Source of the DNA: Choristoneura fumiferana
Lineage: Eukaryota; Arthropoda; Insecta; Lepidoptera; Tortricidae
Direction of reading: 5' to 3'
Assembly: GCF_025370935.1 (NCBI RefSeq)
Contig: NC_133479.1
Coordinates: forward strand, 1,813,182 to 1,877,181
Length of the DNA: 64,000 nucleotides
Below the pieces are notes generated by a model. That model worked only from the letters and a program-made list of their open reading frames with translations, made no database searches and was not told where the DNA came from. Both the position numbers and the translations under genes were made by a program. Shown here piece after piece: positions 1 through 10,600 of this stretch; position 1 is the stretch's first letter, and each line of letters opens with the position of its first letter.

Positions 1-138
1 ATCAGCAAGTTTCCTGCTTGATTAAACCACTAATTTAATTTTATTTGCGTTCATTTTTTTTATCTTGTCACAACCGTGTCAGTCACAATATTATGTAGAG
101 CCCTTTTTATTTTTTTCGGTGATATATTTTAAGTAAGT

Positions 139-716
139 AAAGACGTTGGGAAAGAGACTGCTAAGCTAAAGTGGGACTGGGCTGGACACGTCTGTCGCAT
201 GCACCCACAGAGGTGGGCTCACACAGTCACTTGGTGGGCACCGGAGCACGGCCATCGAAGGCGAGGCAGACTGAGAAGGAGATGGCGGGACGATTTAGAC
301 GCATATGCAAGGGATTGGCCTGACAGCAGGCGCAGATTGCAGGTGGTAGGACCTTGTGCAAGGTCCGCCCGGATTGCTACCACCATCTTGCTCACTAATC
401 CTGCCGTGAAGCAGCAGTGCTTGCACTGTTGTGTTTCGGCGTGGAGAGTAAGACAGCCGGTGAAATTACTGGCACTTCAGGTATCCCATCTTAGGCCTCT
501 AGGTTGGCAACGCATCTGCAATACTCCTGGTGTTGCAGATGTTTATGGGCGGTGGTGATCTCTTACCATCAGGAGACCCACTTGCTCGTTTGCCATCCAG
601 TCAAATAAAAAATAAAATAAATAAATAAACATTGCGCTGAACCGGGAGGTGTGGAGATCAAGAGGAGAGGCCTTTGCCCAGCAGTGGGACACTATTGTAG
701 GCTAGCAAAAAAAAAA
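139..716 (+). pseudogene. RTE-type LINE, C-terminal end of ORF, split by a SINE-like insertion
   Basis: This is the 3' end of an RTE-like non-LTR retrotransposon. Translation of 139-335 gives the usual C-terminal pattern: W-x-GH-x-x-R, then RW, then a basic GR-x-RRRWRDD stretch. After the insertion at 341-630 the frame resumes at about 637 with NREVWRSRGEAFAQQWD, stops, and runs into a 16-base A tract (707-722). The two halves are in different frames, so the copy is dead as well as interrupted. Only the last ~100 codons of the roughly 1000-codon family are present, consistent with 5' truncation. The family assignment is from recognised motifs. Confidence 0.8.
341..630 (+). mobile_element. A-tailed short retroposon (SINE-like), copy 1, full length
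   Basis: This repeat recurs at 3464, 9100, 23920, 43780, 55243 and 60345. In this orientation it begins with an 18-base hairpin (GGACCTT-GTGC-AAGGTCC) and ends in an A-rich tail of AATAAA-like units. The 5-bp word attgc flanks it at 336-340 and 631-635, and removing one copy plus the element rejoins the two RTE fragments. I see no clear Pol III A and B boxes, so it may be a SINE of unusual origin or the 3' end of a LINE. Confidence 0.75.
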
Positions 717-722
717 AAAAAA

Positions 723-1805
723 TTGTAATTCATAGGTGCTTGGTATTTTAATAAATTAATGAATCTTAATAGTAATAATACATTTTTATAATCTTATGAA
801 ATGATATGGATTCTTGTGATCGGAAATAAATGATTTTATTTATTATTTAAAAACCTATCAAACAAGAATGATTAAAATAGATACACGAGTCACTTACGTG
901 CATTCTCACCTTGAGAATGAACTACGGATTTGTTTGAAACATGTTTGGCTTCTTGTTTTTAGGATTGAGGTCTGTTCATGTGAAGGCGGTGTAAGACTAC
1001 GATTGCTCCCGAAAGCCGTATGAAATTCTGCGAACGCCGTTCCGGTTCCAGTCCTAGTTTTTTTCTACCAAAACTGAAAATAAACCGAAACTTTGTTTTA
1101 ACGCTGAAAATCACCGAAACTAACGAAATCGAAAGTTTTTGGGTTGGGGACGGGATCCCAACACGCGTCTCTAGCTATCCACGCCACACGCCAAGTACAA
1201 GTACTACCTACAACCACGGAGCTTCCAATCAAAAGCGTAGGTAAATTGTTAGTTACTACTCCTCTGGTAATTTGTTGGGCTCACACGATACAGGCTCGAC
1301 CTAGTGTGTGAACCACAGTTAAACTTTAGTTCATAAGTAGCATGGCGATTAATATTGTATTGTATATCTCTATGACTGTGTAATCTATTTTGGTAAATAA
1401 ATCATTATGTTATCTTATCTTTGATTTCGTTAAGCAAATAAAATATAAAATAATCATAATATTGTCTAGGAACCCTTCACTCACGCTATCGACTCGCTCT
1501 TGGCCGGTTTAATACAGCACGGCGGCGAAATATGACCACGGACAGAACAATGGCGGCAACGGACCGCGCTGTATTGTTGGACTTTCTTTCATTATTCAAA
1601 GGCCCTGCTGCCAACTGCCCAGTATCTAGGATTGTTTAAGATTTTACCTTCTAGATTTGTTTACGTATAGGTACAGCTTTTGCTACCTTACCTTTTGCTA
1701 TCTTTGAAACTATGGCATCAATTTCATTTATTATTTCACCCGTTTTATTTATCTCAAGTATGCCACTTGCCCCGAAAACTGACTACTAATGCCCGGATCA
1801 CATTT
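723..1805. other. No recognised gene
   Basis: The stretch is AT-rich intergenic sequence. A short open frame at 1020-1244 has no recognisable motif. The region 1450-1660 is more GC-rich and shows no repeat copy elsewhere in the window. Confidence 0.5.
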
Positions 1806-2310
1806 TTTTTGTTAGCCTATTTTTGTGTCCCACGGCTGGGCAAAGGCTTCTCCTCTCTTGCTCCACTCCTGCCTATCAAAGGCGAGCTCCCGCCATCCCA
1901 CATTATAGGCATCTAAGTCGTCCCTCCGGTTCTCTATCGTTTGCCCGAATTTGATATGCCCGGATGTAACGTTTTCTAGAATTTTCATTTGCCATAAAGT
2001 AATTTATTTCTGAAATAGTAATTTCTTCAGAGTTGATATTAAACTAACCTAACCTAACCTACTGCATTCTATATGACGACATTAAAAAAATCCTAAAAAC
2101 AGCACGGTTCTATATATTTTATGGCAAACGTTGGTATGGCAAGTGAAATTCGGGCAAATGAAATTCGGGCAAGTAAAGGTAAACGCGTCCCTCCATCTCC
2201 TCTTCGGTCTGCCTCTATTACGGTATCCGTCACTAGAGACCCATTCCGTAACAATTTTGGCCCAACGTTCTGGGTTCATTCGACAGACATGTCCAGCCCA
2301 GTCCCAGTTC
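1806..2310 (-). pseudogene. RTE-type LINE C-terminus, split by a MULE-like element
   Basis: On the minus strand 2195-2310 reads W-x-WAGHVCRMNPERWA and then RGRPKRRWRD. Positions 1806-1927 continue with a DDLDAYNVGW stretch and EWSKRGEAFAQPWD. Deleting 1928-2194 joins both parts in one frame across the RWRDD motif. This is the best-preserved RTE C-terminus in the window apart from the insertion. It is 5'-truncated, and no catalytic region is present. Confidence 0.8.
1928..2185. mobile_element. Non-autonomous MULE-like DNA transposon, 258 bp
   Basis: The element is flanked by an exact 9-bp duplication, cgtccctcc, at 1919-1927 and 2186-2194. Its ends form degenerate inverted repeats that share tgcccgaattt, left at 1942-1952 and inverted on the right near 2160-2172. 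A 9-bp duplication is typical of Mutator-like elements. No coding capacity is visible. The inside contains three ctaac-ctaac units, a chance telomere-like motif. Confidence 0.7.
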
Positions 2311-2705
2311 CCCGGTTCACATTATTTCAGTAAAATCATGCCAGTAGCAATACATTGCGGGGTCACAATCCAAACGTTTTACACAAGATCGATCGAGCTC
2401 CGCAGTGTCATGCTACTGGAACAGTTTTACTGGAATTATGTGAACGGCATAAGGCCTTGTGAACTAAGAAAGAAAGATGTCTCGTATACTAAATGATGTT
2501 ACAGGTCTTTAACCTCCTAGTTATTAACTCTATCATGTGGTCTATTGCTGTTAGTGTCCTAGCAATGTTGTTACCTACTAAAAAGTTACCGTAAGGTCGG
2601 AGTACTTTGGCCCTGAAGGGTAACTTTGGTCCTTGGGATAAACTCAGTCCTGGTTTTGTTATTACTTTGTTTGTTGTTAATTGATCGATCAGGTTTTTAT
2701 GCTTT
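2311..2705. other. No recognised gene
   Basis: The overlapping short frames at 2121-2496 partly read through the antisense of the RTE relic and the rest has no motif. I see nothing supportable here. Confidence 0.4.
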
Positions 2706-3057
2706 CATCATCATGATCATCATCATCTCAGCCGTAGGACGTCCACTGTTGGACATAGGCCTCCCCCATAGACCTCCAGTTGCTTCGGTTGGCAGCGGCC
2801 TGCATCCACCGTGAACCTGCGGCTTTAACCAGGTCATCCGTCCATCTTGTTGGTGGACGTCCTACGCTGCGCTTGCCGATCCGCGGCCTCCACTCGAGAA
2901 CTTTTCGGCCCCAACGGCCATCCGCTCTCCGTGCTATATGGCCCGCCGATTGCCACTTCAACGAGCTGATTCGCTTGGCTATTACATGCTTTATGTTGTT
3001 TTTATATGAGCCAAAGTAACCCTCGAATGGGTCAAAGTACCCCGACCTACCCGACAA
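2706..3057 (-). pseudogene. RTE-type LINE C-terminus with ATC/GAT tail
   Basis: A 109-codon minus-strand frame (2728-3057) contains the RTE C-terminal pattern: SLKWQSAGHIARR, VGRPPTRWTDDL and NWRSMGEAYVQQW, then a stop. The genomic 3' tail is a degenerate trinucleotide run, seen on the plus strand as atc-atc at 2706-2727. The frame is open, but only the last tenth of the protein is present, so this is a 5'-truncated dead copy. Related copies lie at 6706, 22270, 23287, 52228 and 54800. Confidence 0.85.
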
Positions 3058-3284
3058 AAAGTAAGGTTGAAATTCAGTTTAGCTTGCGCATTTTAGTCTC
3101 TATTTAGAGACTAAATAAATAAATTATTTCGTTTAACTGGATACTATTTAAATATTGACAAAGCTAAATTAAAAGTACATCATCAGGAACAAAGAAGCGC
3201 AAGAAAGATGTACAGAAGTCGCCGTGCAGGCAGGGTTACCAGACGATAAAAAAGATAGCTTAAAAGTAAATAAATAAATACTGA

Positions 3285-3450
3285 AATATTATGGGACACT
3301 AGACTCCAGAGATGTGGATTACACAGTGTAATCTATATCGGTGCTTGACACCAATTGACGTAGTCCTAAACTAAGCAAAGCTTGTACTATGATGGTTATT
3401 ATGCAACGGGTAGCTAAACATACTCAAATAGATAAAAAAAACATTACTTT
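3285..3450 (-). mobile_element. tRNA-derived SINE (type B) fragment
   Basis: The pieces gggacact, tgacaccaattgac and the head of the gcaacgg-taaacatac region match the intact SINEs at 3872 and 41705 in reverse. About 45 bases (3305-3348) containing a partial inverted repeat, attacac-gtgtaat, separate the first two pieces. The copy is decayed and lacks the tRNA-like head. Confidence 0.6.
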
Positions 3451-3463
3451 AATATTTTTTTTT

Positions 3464-3706
3464 TAATTCAACTGGATGGCAAACGAGCAAGTGGGTCTCC
3501 TGATGGTAAGAGATCACCACCGCCCATAAAAATCTAGTCCAGGGGTATTGCAGATGCGTTGCCAACCTAGAGGCCTAATTTCACCGGCTGTCTTACTCTC
3601 CACGCCGAAACACAATAGTGCAAGCACTGCTGCTTCACGGCAGGATTAGCGAGCAAGATGGTGGTAGCAATCCGGGCGGACCTTGCACAAGGTCCTACCA
3701 CCTGCA
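3464..3706 (-). mobile_element. A-tailed short retroposon, copy 2
   Basis: It starts with a T-rich run (the A tail on the other strand) and ends exactly at the hairpin GGACCTT-GTGC-AAGGTCC followed by taccacctgca. It has small internal gaps relative to copy 1, for instance a shortened stretch near 3570. Confidence 0.75.
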
Positions 3707-3734
3707 AACATTAAACATTGTTGTATTATTGTTA

Positions 3735-3800
3735 GGGGAGGCCTTTGTTTAGCAGCGGTCATCTTCTGGCTGATGATGATGATGATTGTAATATTGTAAA
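3735..3800 (+). mobile_element. RTE LINE 3' tail scrap
   Basis: The words ggggaggcctttg, agcagcggtca and a (gat)n tail match the last codons and tail of the RTE copies in this window. It is too short for any coding call. Confidence 0.55.
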
Positions 3801-3871
3801 AAAATAAAAAGATATATAATCCTTCCTTCATGTTTTTTTCGCGGACGCTATTTAATTTTTCTAAGTATTAC

Positions 3872-4152
3872 ACGACCAGATGGCCTAGTGACGACCAGAT
3901 GGCCTAGTGGTTAGAGAACCTGACTACGAAGCTTGAGGTCCCGGGTTCGATTCCCGTGTCGGGGCAGATATTTGTATGAAAAATACGAATGTTTGTTCTC
4001 GGGTCTTGGGTGTTTAATATGTATTTAAGTATGTATCTATCTATAAAGTTATATTTATCCGTTGCTTAGTACCCATAACACAAGCTTTGCTAAGCTTACT
4101 TTGGGACTAGGTCAATTGGTGTGAATTGTCCCGTGATATTTAAAAAAAATTT
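3872..4152 (+). mobile_element. tRNA-derived SINE (type B), near full length
   Basis: The head carries an A-box-like gatggcctagtggttag and a perfect B box, ggttcgattcc, at about 3944-3954, as in Pol III tRNA promoters. The body contains atgtatttaagtatgtatct and ends with caattggtgtgaattgtccc and an A/T tail. The first ~19 bases of the head are present twice in tandem (3872-3910), which is peculiar to this copy. It matches copies at 13735 (-), 25692 (-) and 41705 (+). Confidence 0.85.
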
Positions 4153-5109
4153 AATTTAATTACAATGCCATATATCACTTCGACAGTTCTGACGAATCCC
4201 CAATAACTCCAACTCCAAAAAACTCCACGAAACTCCAAAAATTGGCAAACTTAAGAGGCAGTAAGCAGACGGGGTATATATTGCCCTAAGAACTGATGGC
4301 CGGCCACCACCTTGCCACCACGTCCCGAATGGCGAAGTGGTGGTAGATTCTCCAAGGTGGACTGATTACCAGTTGATGGTTTCAGTAAATTCAGCATAAC
4401 TTTGTACCTACCCCTATAATATCTAAACATCTCAAGCTAAAAATCGGTCCACGATTGACCGAGTAATCGGTGAACATGCATAAAAAACTGACAATAGAAC
4501 GCAGAACCTCCTCCTTTTTTGAAATCGGTTAAAAACTTGAAATTTTAGTGTTCTTCCAAGTCCTTCTCCCTTCTAAATCGCTACATTCTTGAAATATGGA
4601 AATTCAGGGGGAAATGTACGGACTAGATTTAACTATATAACTCCGAGTTAAGTGCTCCTGAGTAGAGTTGAGTGCTTCGGAGGGACGATCGCACGTTGTC
4701 AGTGTTGTGTCGAGCGGGTAAATGGGGGTGACAATTAAAAATGACCAAGTGCGGGTAGTTCAAAGGACACGCGTTGCTAAGCAGACATGACACCCCACAC
4801 TTCAGTCTACTCGTGACCACGGCTGTTATGTGGTCGAAACATCGATATTTGTGCCGTAAGATACATAGATAACAATGGGTCGAAACGTCAAGGTAATTAT
4901 TACTCGTTTAAGATAAGTCCCGACTTTTGTATTATTATAGTGCTCCTGATATCCCTAACCTAGGGTTAATGATTTGTTCTGGCAACCCTAGGCTAACAGG
5001 AAGATCGTGTGTGCAACTTGATACGCGCACGCGCAATGCGCAGAACGGGTTTTGCTGAATGTTGGCCAAATATCTTGTTACTGAAGCTATAGTACTCCTG
5101 CGCATAACG
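4153..5109. other. Unassigned; scattered repeat scraps
   Basis: The word aagtgcgggtagttc at 4748 recurs on the other strand near 25255, suggesting a dispersed repeat over about 4630-4860. The rest shows no open frame with a recognisable motif. Confidence 0.4.
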
Positions 5110-5245
5110 TACAGTCGAGTTCATAAAATTGTGAGCAAAAATTCGATAAAAAATATCTGAACACGCCCCTACGCCGATAACAATAGAGTCGTGTTCAGAT
5201 ATTTTTGATCAAATTTTTGCTTACAAGTTTATGAACTCGACTGTA
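5110..5245. mobile_element. Foldback MITE with TA flanks
   Basis: The ends are inverted repeats, acagtcgagttcataaa on the left and tttatgaactcgactgt on the right, directly bounded by TA. The arms continue as degenerate inverted repeats around a centre near 5175. TA flanks and small size suggest a Tc1/mariner-type non-autonomous element. Confidence 0.75.
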
Positions 5246-5369
5246 CCTAGAGTGCGGAAAGGAATTTTGACATTGACTAGTGAAAACACGTCACTGAATA
5301 AGTTAATTTAAACATATTTAAAAATTCAAAAAACCCTGTCTTTTTAAAATGTTTTTTTTACTTAGCTTG

Positions 5370-5578
5370 TAGTGTGTCCCACTACTCCCACTGCTGGGCA
5401 AAAGCCTCCCCTTTTTTCTTCCACTCGTCCCTACTTTTGGCCGAATCTTACTAGTGTGGGTGGAAACGGTCCAAAATTGTCCCGCCATCGTTTCCTAGGT
5501 CTGCCTCTACTCCAGTGCCCGTCACAGGGAACCAAATCGGTGATAACTTGGCCCAGCGATCTGGATGCATATAAAAAC
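5370..5578 (-). pseudogene. Decayed RTE LINE C-terminus
   Basis: The plus-strand phrases cccactgctgggcaaaagcc and gtttcctaggtctgcctcta are the reverse complement of the conserved RTE end (the AFAQQW and GRPRKRW regions). Frameshifts and substitutions leave no continuous frame. Confidence 0.6.
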
Positions 5579-5589
5579 TAATAAAAAGA

Positions 5590-6030
5590 AGAAAACAAGT
5601 CTAGTGGTCTAAAACCCTGTCAAGTAGGTACCTAACTTAAAGTTCAACAGTCGGCTACTATTTTAAATAGTTACCGGCTCAAAAATTCTCAGTATTGGCG
5701 GCAAAGGGTCGGGCAGCCGGGTCTTTTGAATTCTTATACTTTTTTTTTATATTTCTGGAAAAATGGTAACTTAAAAGTATTATAACATTTATAGAACATT
5801 AGCTTTCATTTGATACCCATATTGTTACAATACAATTTCTTTTTAATCATATTTTTTTCACAGACGCCATATTGGAAATTTATATATCTTGAATCACTCC
5901 GACAGTTATGGCGAATATAACGATTCAACAATTATGTCAAAATCTTTCCAGCCGCTTAGGCTAGAAATATACATACATACGTTCGAAAAACATAACCCTT
6001 CCTCGGCCAGTCGGGTGAAAACTGTATCCC
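5590..6030 (-). repeat. Dispersed repeat shared with 27425-28058
   Basis: This stretch shares, in reverse order, the words gtctagtggtctaaa, ttcaacagtcgg, ctttcatttgatacccatat and the terminal cataacccttcct-cggcagtcgggt seen at 27430-28058. It is diverged from that copy. The class is unknown and no coding region is visible. Confidence 0.55.
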
Positions 6031-6705
6031 GGTTTTGAAGTAAAGACTATAAACTAAAACTATACCTACACTATAAACGCTAAGGCCTACCAACGACCCC
6101 ATGTATAACACCATATAGATGGTATAGTTCTAATACTTAACGCTAACACTACACCCTTAACCTAAACGCCCCCTGACCTCCTCAGCTCATATTTGTTCAA
6201 CCCTTCTAATAAGCCGTCACGGCGCTGCCATAATGGTGCCATAACTCAATTACGGTGAGATTCCCTGAGACGACGCGCGCCGTGCGCCCACTGTAGACGG
6301 CCCGCCATAAATTTAATTGCTATTAAGGATATTAAGTAATATATTTGATTATTTACGAGCAGGTCAAAGTACTTAATTAAGTTGAAGTGGTTTTTACTTA
6401 TTAGGGTTCCTTCCGTGCGAAATGGAACTGTTTTAACACTGTACCTTTCGCTCTAAAACATTTGTTGCTCTTTCACACTAATTCAGCCTGGATTTGGATG
6501 AAATTTGTTACGTAGATCTGAGGGCTAGATCGGAGGAATTTAATTTCTAATTCCGATATTCCCAACATTGGGATGTAGCTAGTAAAATTCCAAAATCTTA
6601 ACCGTTAGGTAATTTTTATAGCATACGTAGTACACAAATGGAAGTAATCTCCACCGCACACAATATAGTACAATATAGGACAATATAGTAAATTATTGCA
6701 TTAAT
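6031..6705. other. No recognised gene
   Basis: AT-rich sequence without an open frame or a repeat partner that I could find. Confidence 0.4.
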
Positions 6706-6845
6706 ACCTCATCATCATCATGTCAGCCGAAAGACGTCCACTGCTGGACATAGGCCTCCCCCAAGGCTGTCCACTCAGACCGGTCTTGTGCTTTCCGCAT
6801 CCACAGGTAGTCGCTCCATCTTGTTGGCTCATCTCTCGGTCTGCG
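6706..6845 (-). mobile_element. RTE LINE 3' end
   Basis: A catcatcat run is followed by the reverse complement of the RTE end: gacgtccactgctggacat, aggcctcccccaaggc and a conserved ccatcttgttgg. It is close in sequence to the plus-strand copy at 22270-22445, so the two belong to one subfamily. Confidence 0.75.
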
Positions 6846-7652
6846 GACCTAACTCCTAATTGTTATTAAATATTTTCCCACTAACGTCGATAAGCCAAAG
6901 GATACAGAAACACAGGAAAGCTTACTTATAACAAACAGCACACGAATAGGGATCCATAATTATATAGAATTTTTCGACGATTTTTTGGGGGGTTGAAAAT
7001 GTAAAAATATCTTATTTTAACCATTTCGAAAAACTAGAGGACGCATCTTTACAGTACGTATAACAAAATAGTTTTCTCCATTTGGGCCCCACACACAACT
7101 CAGACCCTAATTTAAAAAGCAACTATTCCAGGAATTTTAAAACAAAAACCTAGCTTTATCAAAACAATGAAACTAGACCAAAACCTATCATTTCCCGTCC
7201 ATTATAACCTGAGCTCTCCACCCATTCATTCTTCTAGCAACCAAAGCTCAATTTAACTAGACGTTTGATGCCAATTAGGAGCTCTACGACAATTCTCTCA
7301 CGTTACTAGAAAGTCTTAAGTTTAACTTAGAATAGCAATGCAAATTTGCTTTTATGCGTGAGCTAGTAAGGTTTAATTTCGATCGTACTGAGTTCCGTGA
7401 TTGTTATGATCCATTTGATTTACGGAACCCTGTTAGTGTGTTAGTCTTGATTGCGATAGCCCGCCTGTTGCTTAGTCAACTGGGCTTTATAGTAAACTTT
7501 TCACTTCTGATGCTCGTAGACTTCGTTTATGCTGGATATGGTGGATATAGGTTACATAACTGCGATAGGTAAATATTCATCCAAGATCAAGGCGCCAATA
7601 GCCAAGAACATTAAAAGTATAAAATATTTTGCAAATTAATTTCGATCTAGGT
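6846..7652. other. No recognised gene
   Basis: A 72-codon frame at 7354-7572 is hydrophobic but has no family motif, no repeat partner and no neighbouring gene signals. I treat it as chance. Confidence 0.4.
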
Positions 7653-7792
7653 CCTTATACTACGAACGAAGTGCAAAATTCGAACGTCGTATCTTGCAGT
7701 CCCGCTGATGGTTAAATATGTAATTAATGCGAGAGTGAGAGGGACTGTACGATACGAACTTCGATTTTCGAATTTCGTGGTAGCCCCCCTGC
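7653..7792. mobile_element. Foldback MITE family F1, copy 1
   Basis: The left arm tactacgaacgaagtgcaaa and the right arm attttcgaatttcgtggta are imperfect inverted repeats. The centre holds gtgagagggactgtacgata. The same plan is found at 8777-8892 and 41085-41192, which share cgaagttcgtat and the ccctctc-ctctcgtatt core. Confidence 0.65.
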
Positions 7793-7934
7793 ATTGGCGA
7801 TCCCTTACTTCAAATAGCGAATAGCGAGTATTAAAAATGCGTCTATGTTAAGTACTATAGTGATGTAAGTCATTTAATTTAACACTAAACTTGGCACTGT
7901 AAATCTGTTTTTAAAAAGAATATCTTATTGAGAT

Positions 7935-8052
7935 TTTAGCTTGCCTATCAACAGTGGTTTTTCCGAACCGGTGCTAATTTTTTTGCCATTCATAAGTCCT
8001 TGTTAGGTAAAGCCTAAATTGACAAGATATTTTGACTTTGACTATATAACCC
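7935..8052 (+). mobile_element. LINE 3' end with TTTGAC tail
   Basis: The words caacagtggtttttccgaac, gccattcataagtccttgtt and a tail of tattttgactttgac match the better copy at 23770-23905. Such tails of short tandem units mark the 3' end of non-LTR retrotransposons. Confidence 0.65.
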
Positions 8053-8637
8053 TCTTAAATATTCCGGCAGAATTTGGAGATAGGTACTCTAAATATATAA
8101 TCTTAATTAAGGAGATAAGTTACTGGGCTTTGTACAGTCCGCAAAAGCGGAAGTTTGTCCGAAGTGGCCAAGTCGTTTATTTTGTCACCGACAGCAGCAG
8201 CACCTGCCTTCGCAACAAATTGACCGTGCTAATATGGCTGGACAAACTGTAATTTGATAGCTTCCGGGCGCTTTCTTTTATATCCAGTGTTTTAGGGTTC
8301 CGTGAAGATTGTCAGGGTTCCATAAAGCGTAGAAAAACCTACGTGCATATCTGTATATAGAACGACAACTACATTAAAGGAAATAATGTTGCTCCCTGAT
8401 TACAAGAGATGGCGCTTTCTTCAATCAATAGATCACTATGTATCGCGAAATTTTCACTTCCAATATTTGTAGCCCCAGATTAATTTTTGCATGAGTGCTA
8501 GCGTTGGCATAGTGGGTCAATTCAGCTGGTAGCTTGCGCCTGCAGCATCACGCCACCTTCCCGCAGTAGGGTAAGCAAAACTAGCGCTGCCTACCCTCAA
8601 TGCACGCTATAGGATCGATATAATTATATAAGAGGGG

Positions 8638-8770
8638 ACAAACGAGCATGCGGGTCACCTGATGGGAAGCAATCACCGCCGCCCATGGACACCTGTCAAC
8701 ACGAGGGGTGTCACAGGTGCATTGCCGGCCCTTTGAGAGACCGATAAGCTCGTTTTTTAAAGATCCCTAA
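8638..8770 (-). mobile_element. LINE/SINE tail family C
   Basis: The words acgagcatgcgggtcacctg and ccgccgcccatggacacc, then gcattgccggccctttgaga, match 26752-26915 and more weakly 14195 and 41195. The 26752 copy has a T-run at the start, so the sense strand is minus. This family resembles the A-tailed retroposon over its last ~100 bases. Confidence 0.6.
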
Positions 8771-8776
8771 GTTGTA

Positions 8777-8892
8777 CAGCAGGGTTACTTCGAAACTCGA
8801 AGTTCGTATCGTACCGTCCCTCTCGCTCTCGTATTAAATAGTATAAGAGGGACCGCACGACACGAACTTCGAGTTTCGTAGTAGCCCTGCTG
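8777..8892. mobile_element. Foldback MITE family F1, copy 2
   Basis: This is the best copy of the family. cagcagggttact and agtagccctgctg are inverted ends, followed inwards by cgaaactcgaagttcgtatc and its complement. The loop contains cgtattaaatagtataag. Confidence 0.75.
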
Positions 8893-9013
8893 CTCCGGAA
8901 ACACTGATTTCGAGATTGATCACTAGATACTATTATCCGGGTCTGATGTTGGAGCAATCAAGCAAGTTAACGATTAAAGCGTGTTGATCTATGTATAGGA
9001 TTTTATTTTTTTA

Positions 9014-9410
9014 CTAGCTCTTGCCGCGACTCCGTCCGCGTAGTATTCTTTTATCACTATCCCGCTATGTCCTTCCCCGGGACTCAAATTATCTGTATAC
9101 CGATTTTTTTTTTCATTTTTTTATTCGACTGGATGGCAAACGAGCAAGTGGGTCTCCTGATGGTAAGAGATCACCACCGCCCATAAACATCTGCAACACC
9201 AGGGTATTGCAGATGCGTTGCCAATCTAGAGGCCTAAGATGGAATACCTCAAGTGCCAGTAATTTCACCGGCTGTCTTACTCTCCACGCCGAAACACAAA
9301 TTTCACACGAATTTCATCTAAATCGGTTCAGCGGCTTAGACGTGGTTGAGTAACAAACATCCAAACATCTTTACAAACTTTCACATTTATAATATTATAG
9401 TAAGATAAAT
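9014..9410 (+). mobile_element. Common lepidopteran 'tccgtccgcg' repeat, interrupted
   Basis: The start ctagctcttgccgcgactcc and the end atttcatctaaatcggttca and cacatttataatattatag are the conserved ends of an abundant lepidopteran repeat, also at 48385 and 61110. Positions ~9100-9300 are an A-tailed retroposon inserted in it. The class is uncertain; Helitron-like or LINE-derived origins are possible. Confidence 0.6.
9100..9300 (-). mobile_element. A-tailed short retroposon, copy 3, 5'-truncated
   Basis: It matches copy 1 from the A tail to tccacgccgaaacacaa and then stops, so the 5' hairpin end is missing. It lies inside the repeat at 9014-9410. Confidence 0.75.
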
Positions 9411-9611
9411 GCCTTTATAAATGATACTTAACTACTAACGGCATTAATGGCTATGTGAATGGCGTCCATGCAGGGCGTAATGCGCGAAACAGGTCGAGCG
9501 CTCTTGAGTAATTAAGTGGCAGGTAATTAATTTTACAAGACGTATCATTCATTAACGCATGCTACGTGCATTGTCATGTTCAAATGTAACTTTTTTTGGG
9601 TTGAGTCTTAA

Positions 9612-10116
9612 GGGGATCCCATGCCCCAATGACCTTCGATCTGAATTCCTTAGTTTTCTAATGTTTTTTGTAGCTTATTATATTAACAACAACAACTTTA
9701 AGCAATATAGTATCCCATATTTACTTCAAAGTTCATTGTCGTCGAGATATTTGGCATCAAAGTTGAACAATTTTAGGCCAAAAAACTGGTTTTCTGGCCA
9801 TAACTTTTGTGTTAATTAGTTTCAAATGAAAACCATCGCCCAGTTTTTAGAGACGTCAAAGACGAACCCAAATATGTAGACTTCGTATATGTTAGATCTT
9901 TCACGTCAATAGAGATACGAAATAAGTGTTTTTTTAGAATATGTTTAAAAAAAATCATACAAAATTAAGTTTTTTTTTTCAAAATCCGGTAGACAAAAAT
10001 GGAGATTAAAGATTGGAGAACCGATAGCCGTTTAACTTATAATTTTATCTGTAGTGCAAAAGTAAGAGATACGATTTAAAACTTGTCAAAAATCGATGAA
10101 AACCTCGGGTAGCCCC
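9612..10116. mobile_element. Non-autonomous element flanked by TTAA, about 505 bp
   Basis: TTAA stands at 9608-9611 and 10117-10120. The inner ends start ggggatccc and, inverted, ggggctacc. TTAA flanks suit piggyBac-like or Kolobok-like elements. No frame longer than 86 codons is present and that one has no motif. Confidence 0.5.
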
Positions 10117-10424
10117 TTAAGGGCCAAAGACATAGAGGTCCTTGCTTTTGTTTACCTGTTCTCAGTTTTTTAATTTTATATGAGATGCTTTATAGAAAAG
10201 GGGAGCGTGCAGTCGGGAAGTAGGGAATCTAGCCACAGGGTCTTGCTTCAGCCATTTGCTGGAAAGCCGGGAGAGCATCATGCATTTTCCCGATGGTCAC
10301 TGCGAGGTAGGTACTTGAGTCATTTTTTTGTATTGATCCCCATAGTTTCTTCCTTGACCGACCCTAGCCCTTGTACTGATAATTTTAAGCTTAGGCGAAT
10401 GTAACTTTTATGTAACTATTGTAG

Positions 10425-10600
10425 GTGTTGCTGCGACTCTGACTGAGAAGAATTAATTTACGGTTAAGTATCCCTCGGGAACTATGCAATTTTCCGGGAT
10501 AAAAACTACCCTATGCCATGCCCTTCCCATGGTGTCAAATTATCTCAATACGTACCGAAAATCGGTTCAGGGGTTTGAGCGCAAAGAGGTACTCACCAGC
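10425..10600 (+). mobile_element. Decayed copy of the 'tccgtccgcg' repeat
   Basis: The words gctgcgactctgactg, gggaactatgcaattttccg and accgaaaatcggttcagggg are in the same order as in the fuller copies. The end is missing. Confidence 0.5.

Noticed and set aside
199..558. 119-codon protein
   Set aside because: First part is RTE C-terminus and the rest is the inserted A-tailed retroposon; not one gene.
2045..2063. Three ctaac units resembling the insect telomere repeat
   Set aside because: Only three units, inside a MULE-like element; similar aacct words occur at 15073 and 36059 without any array.
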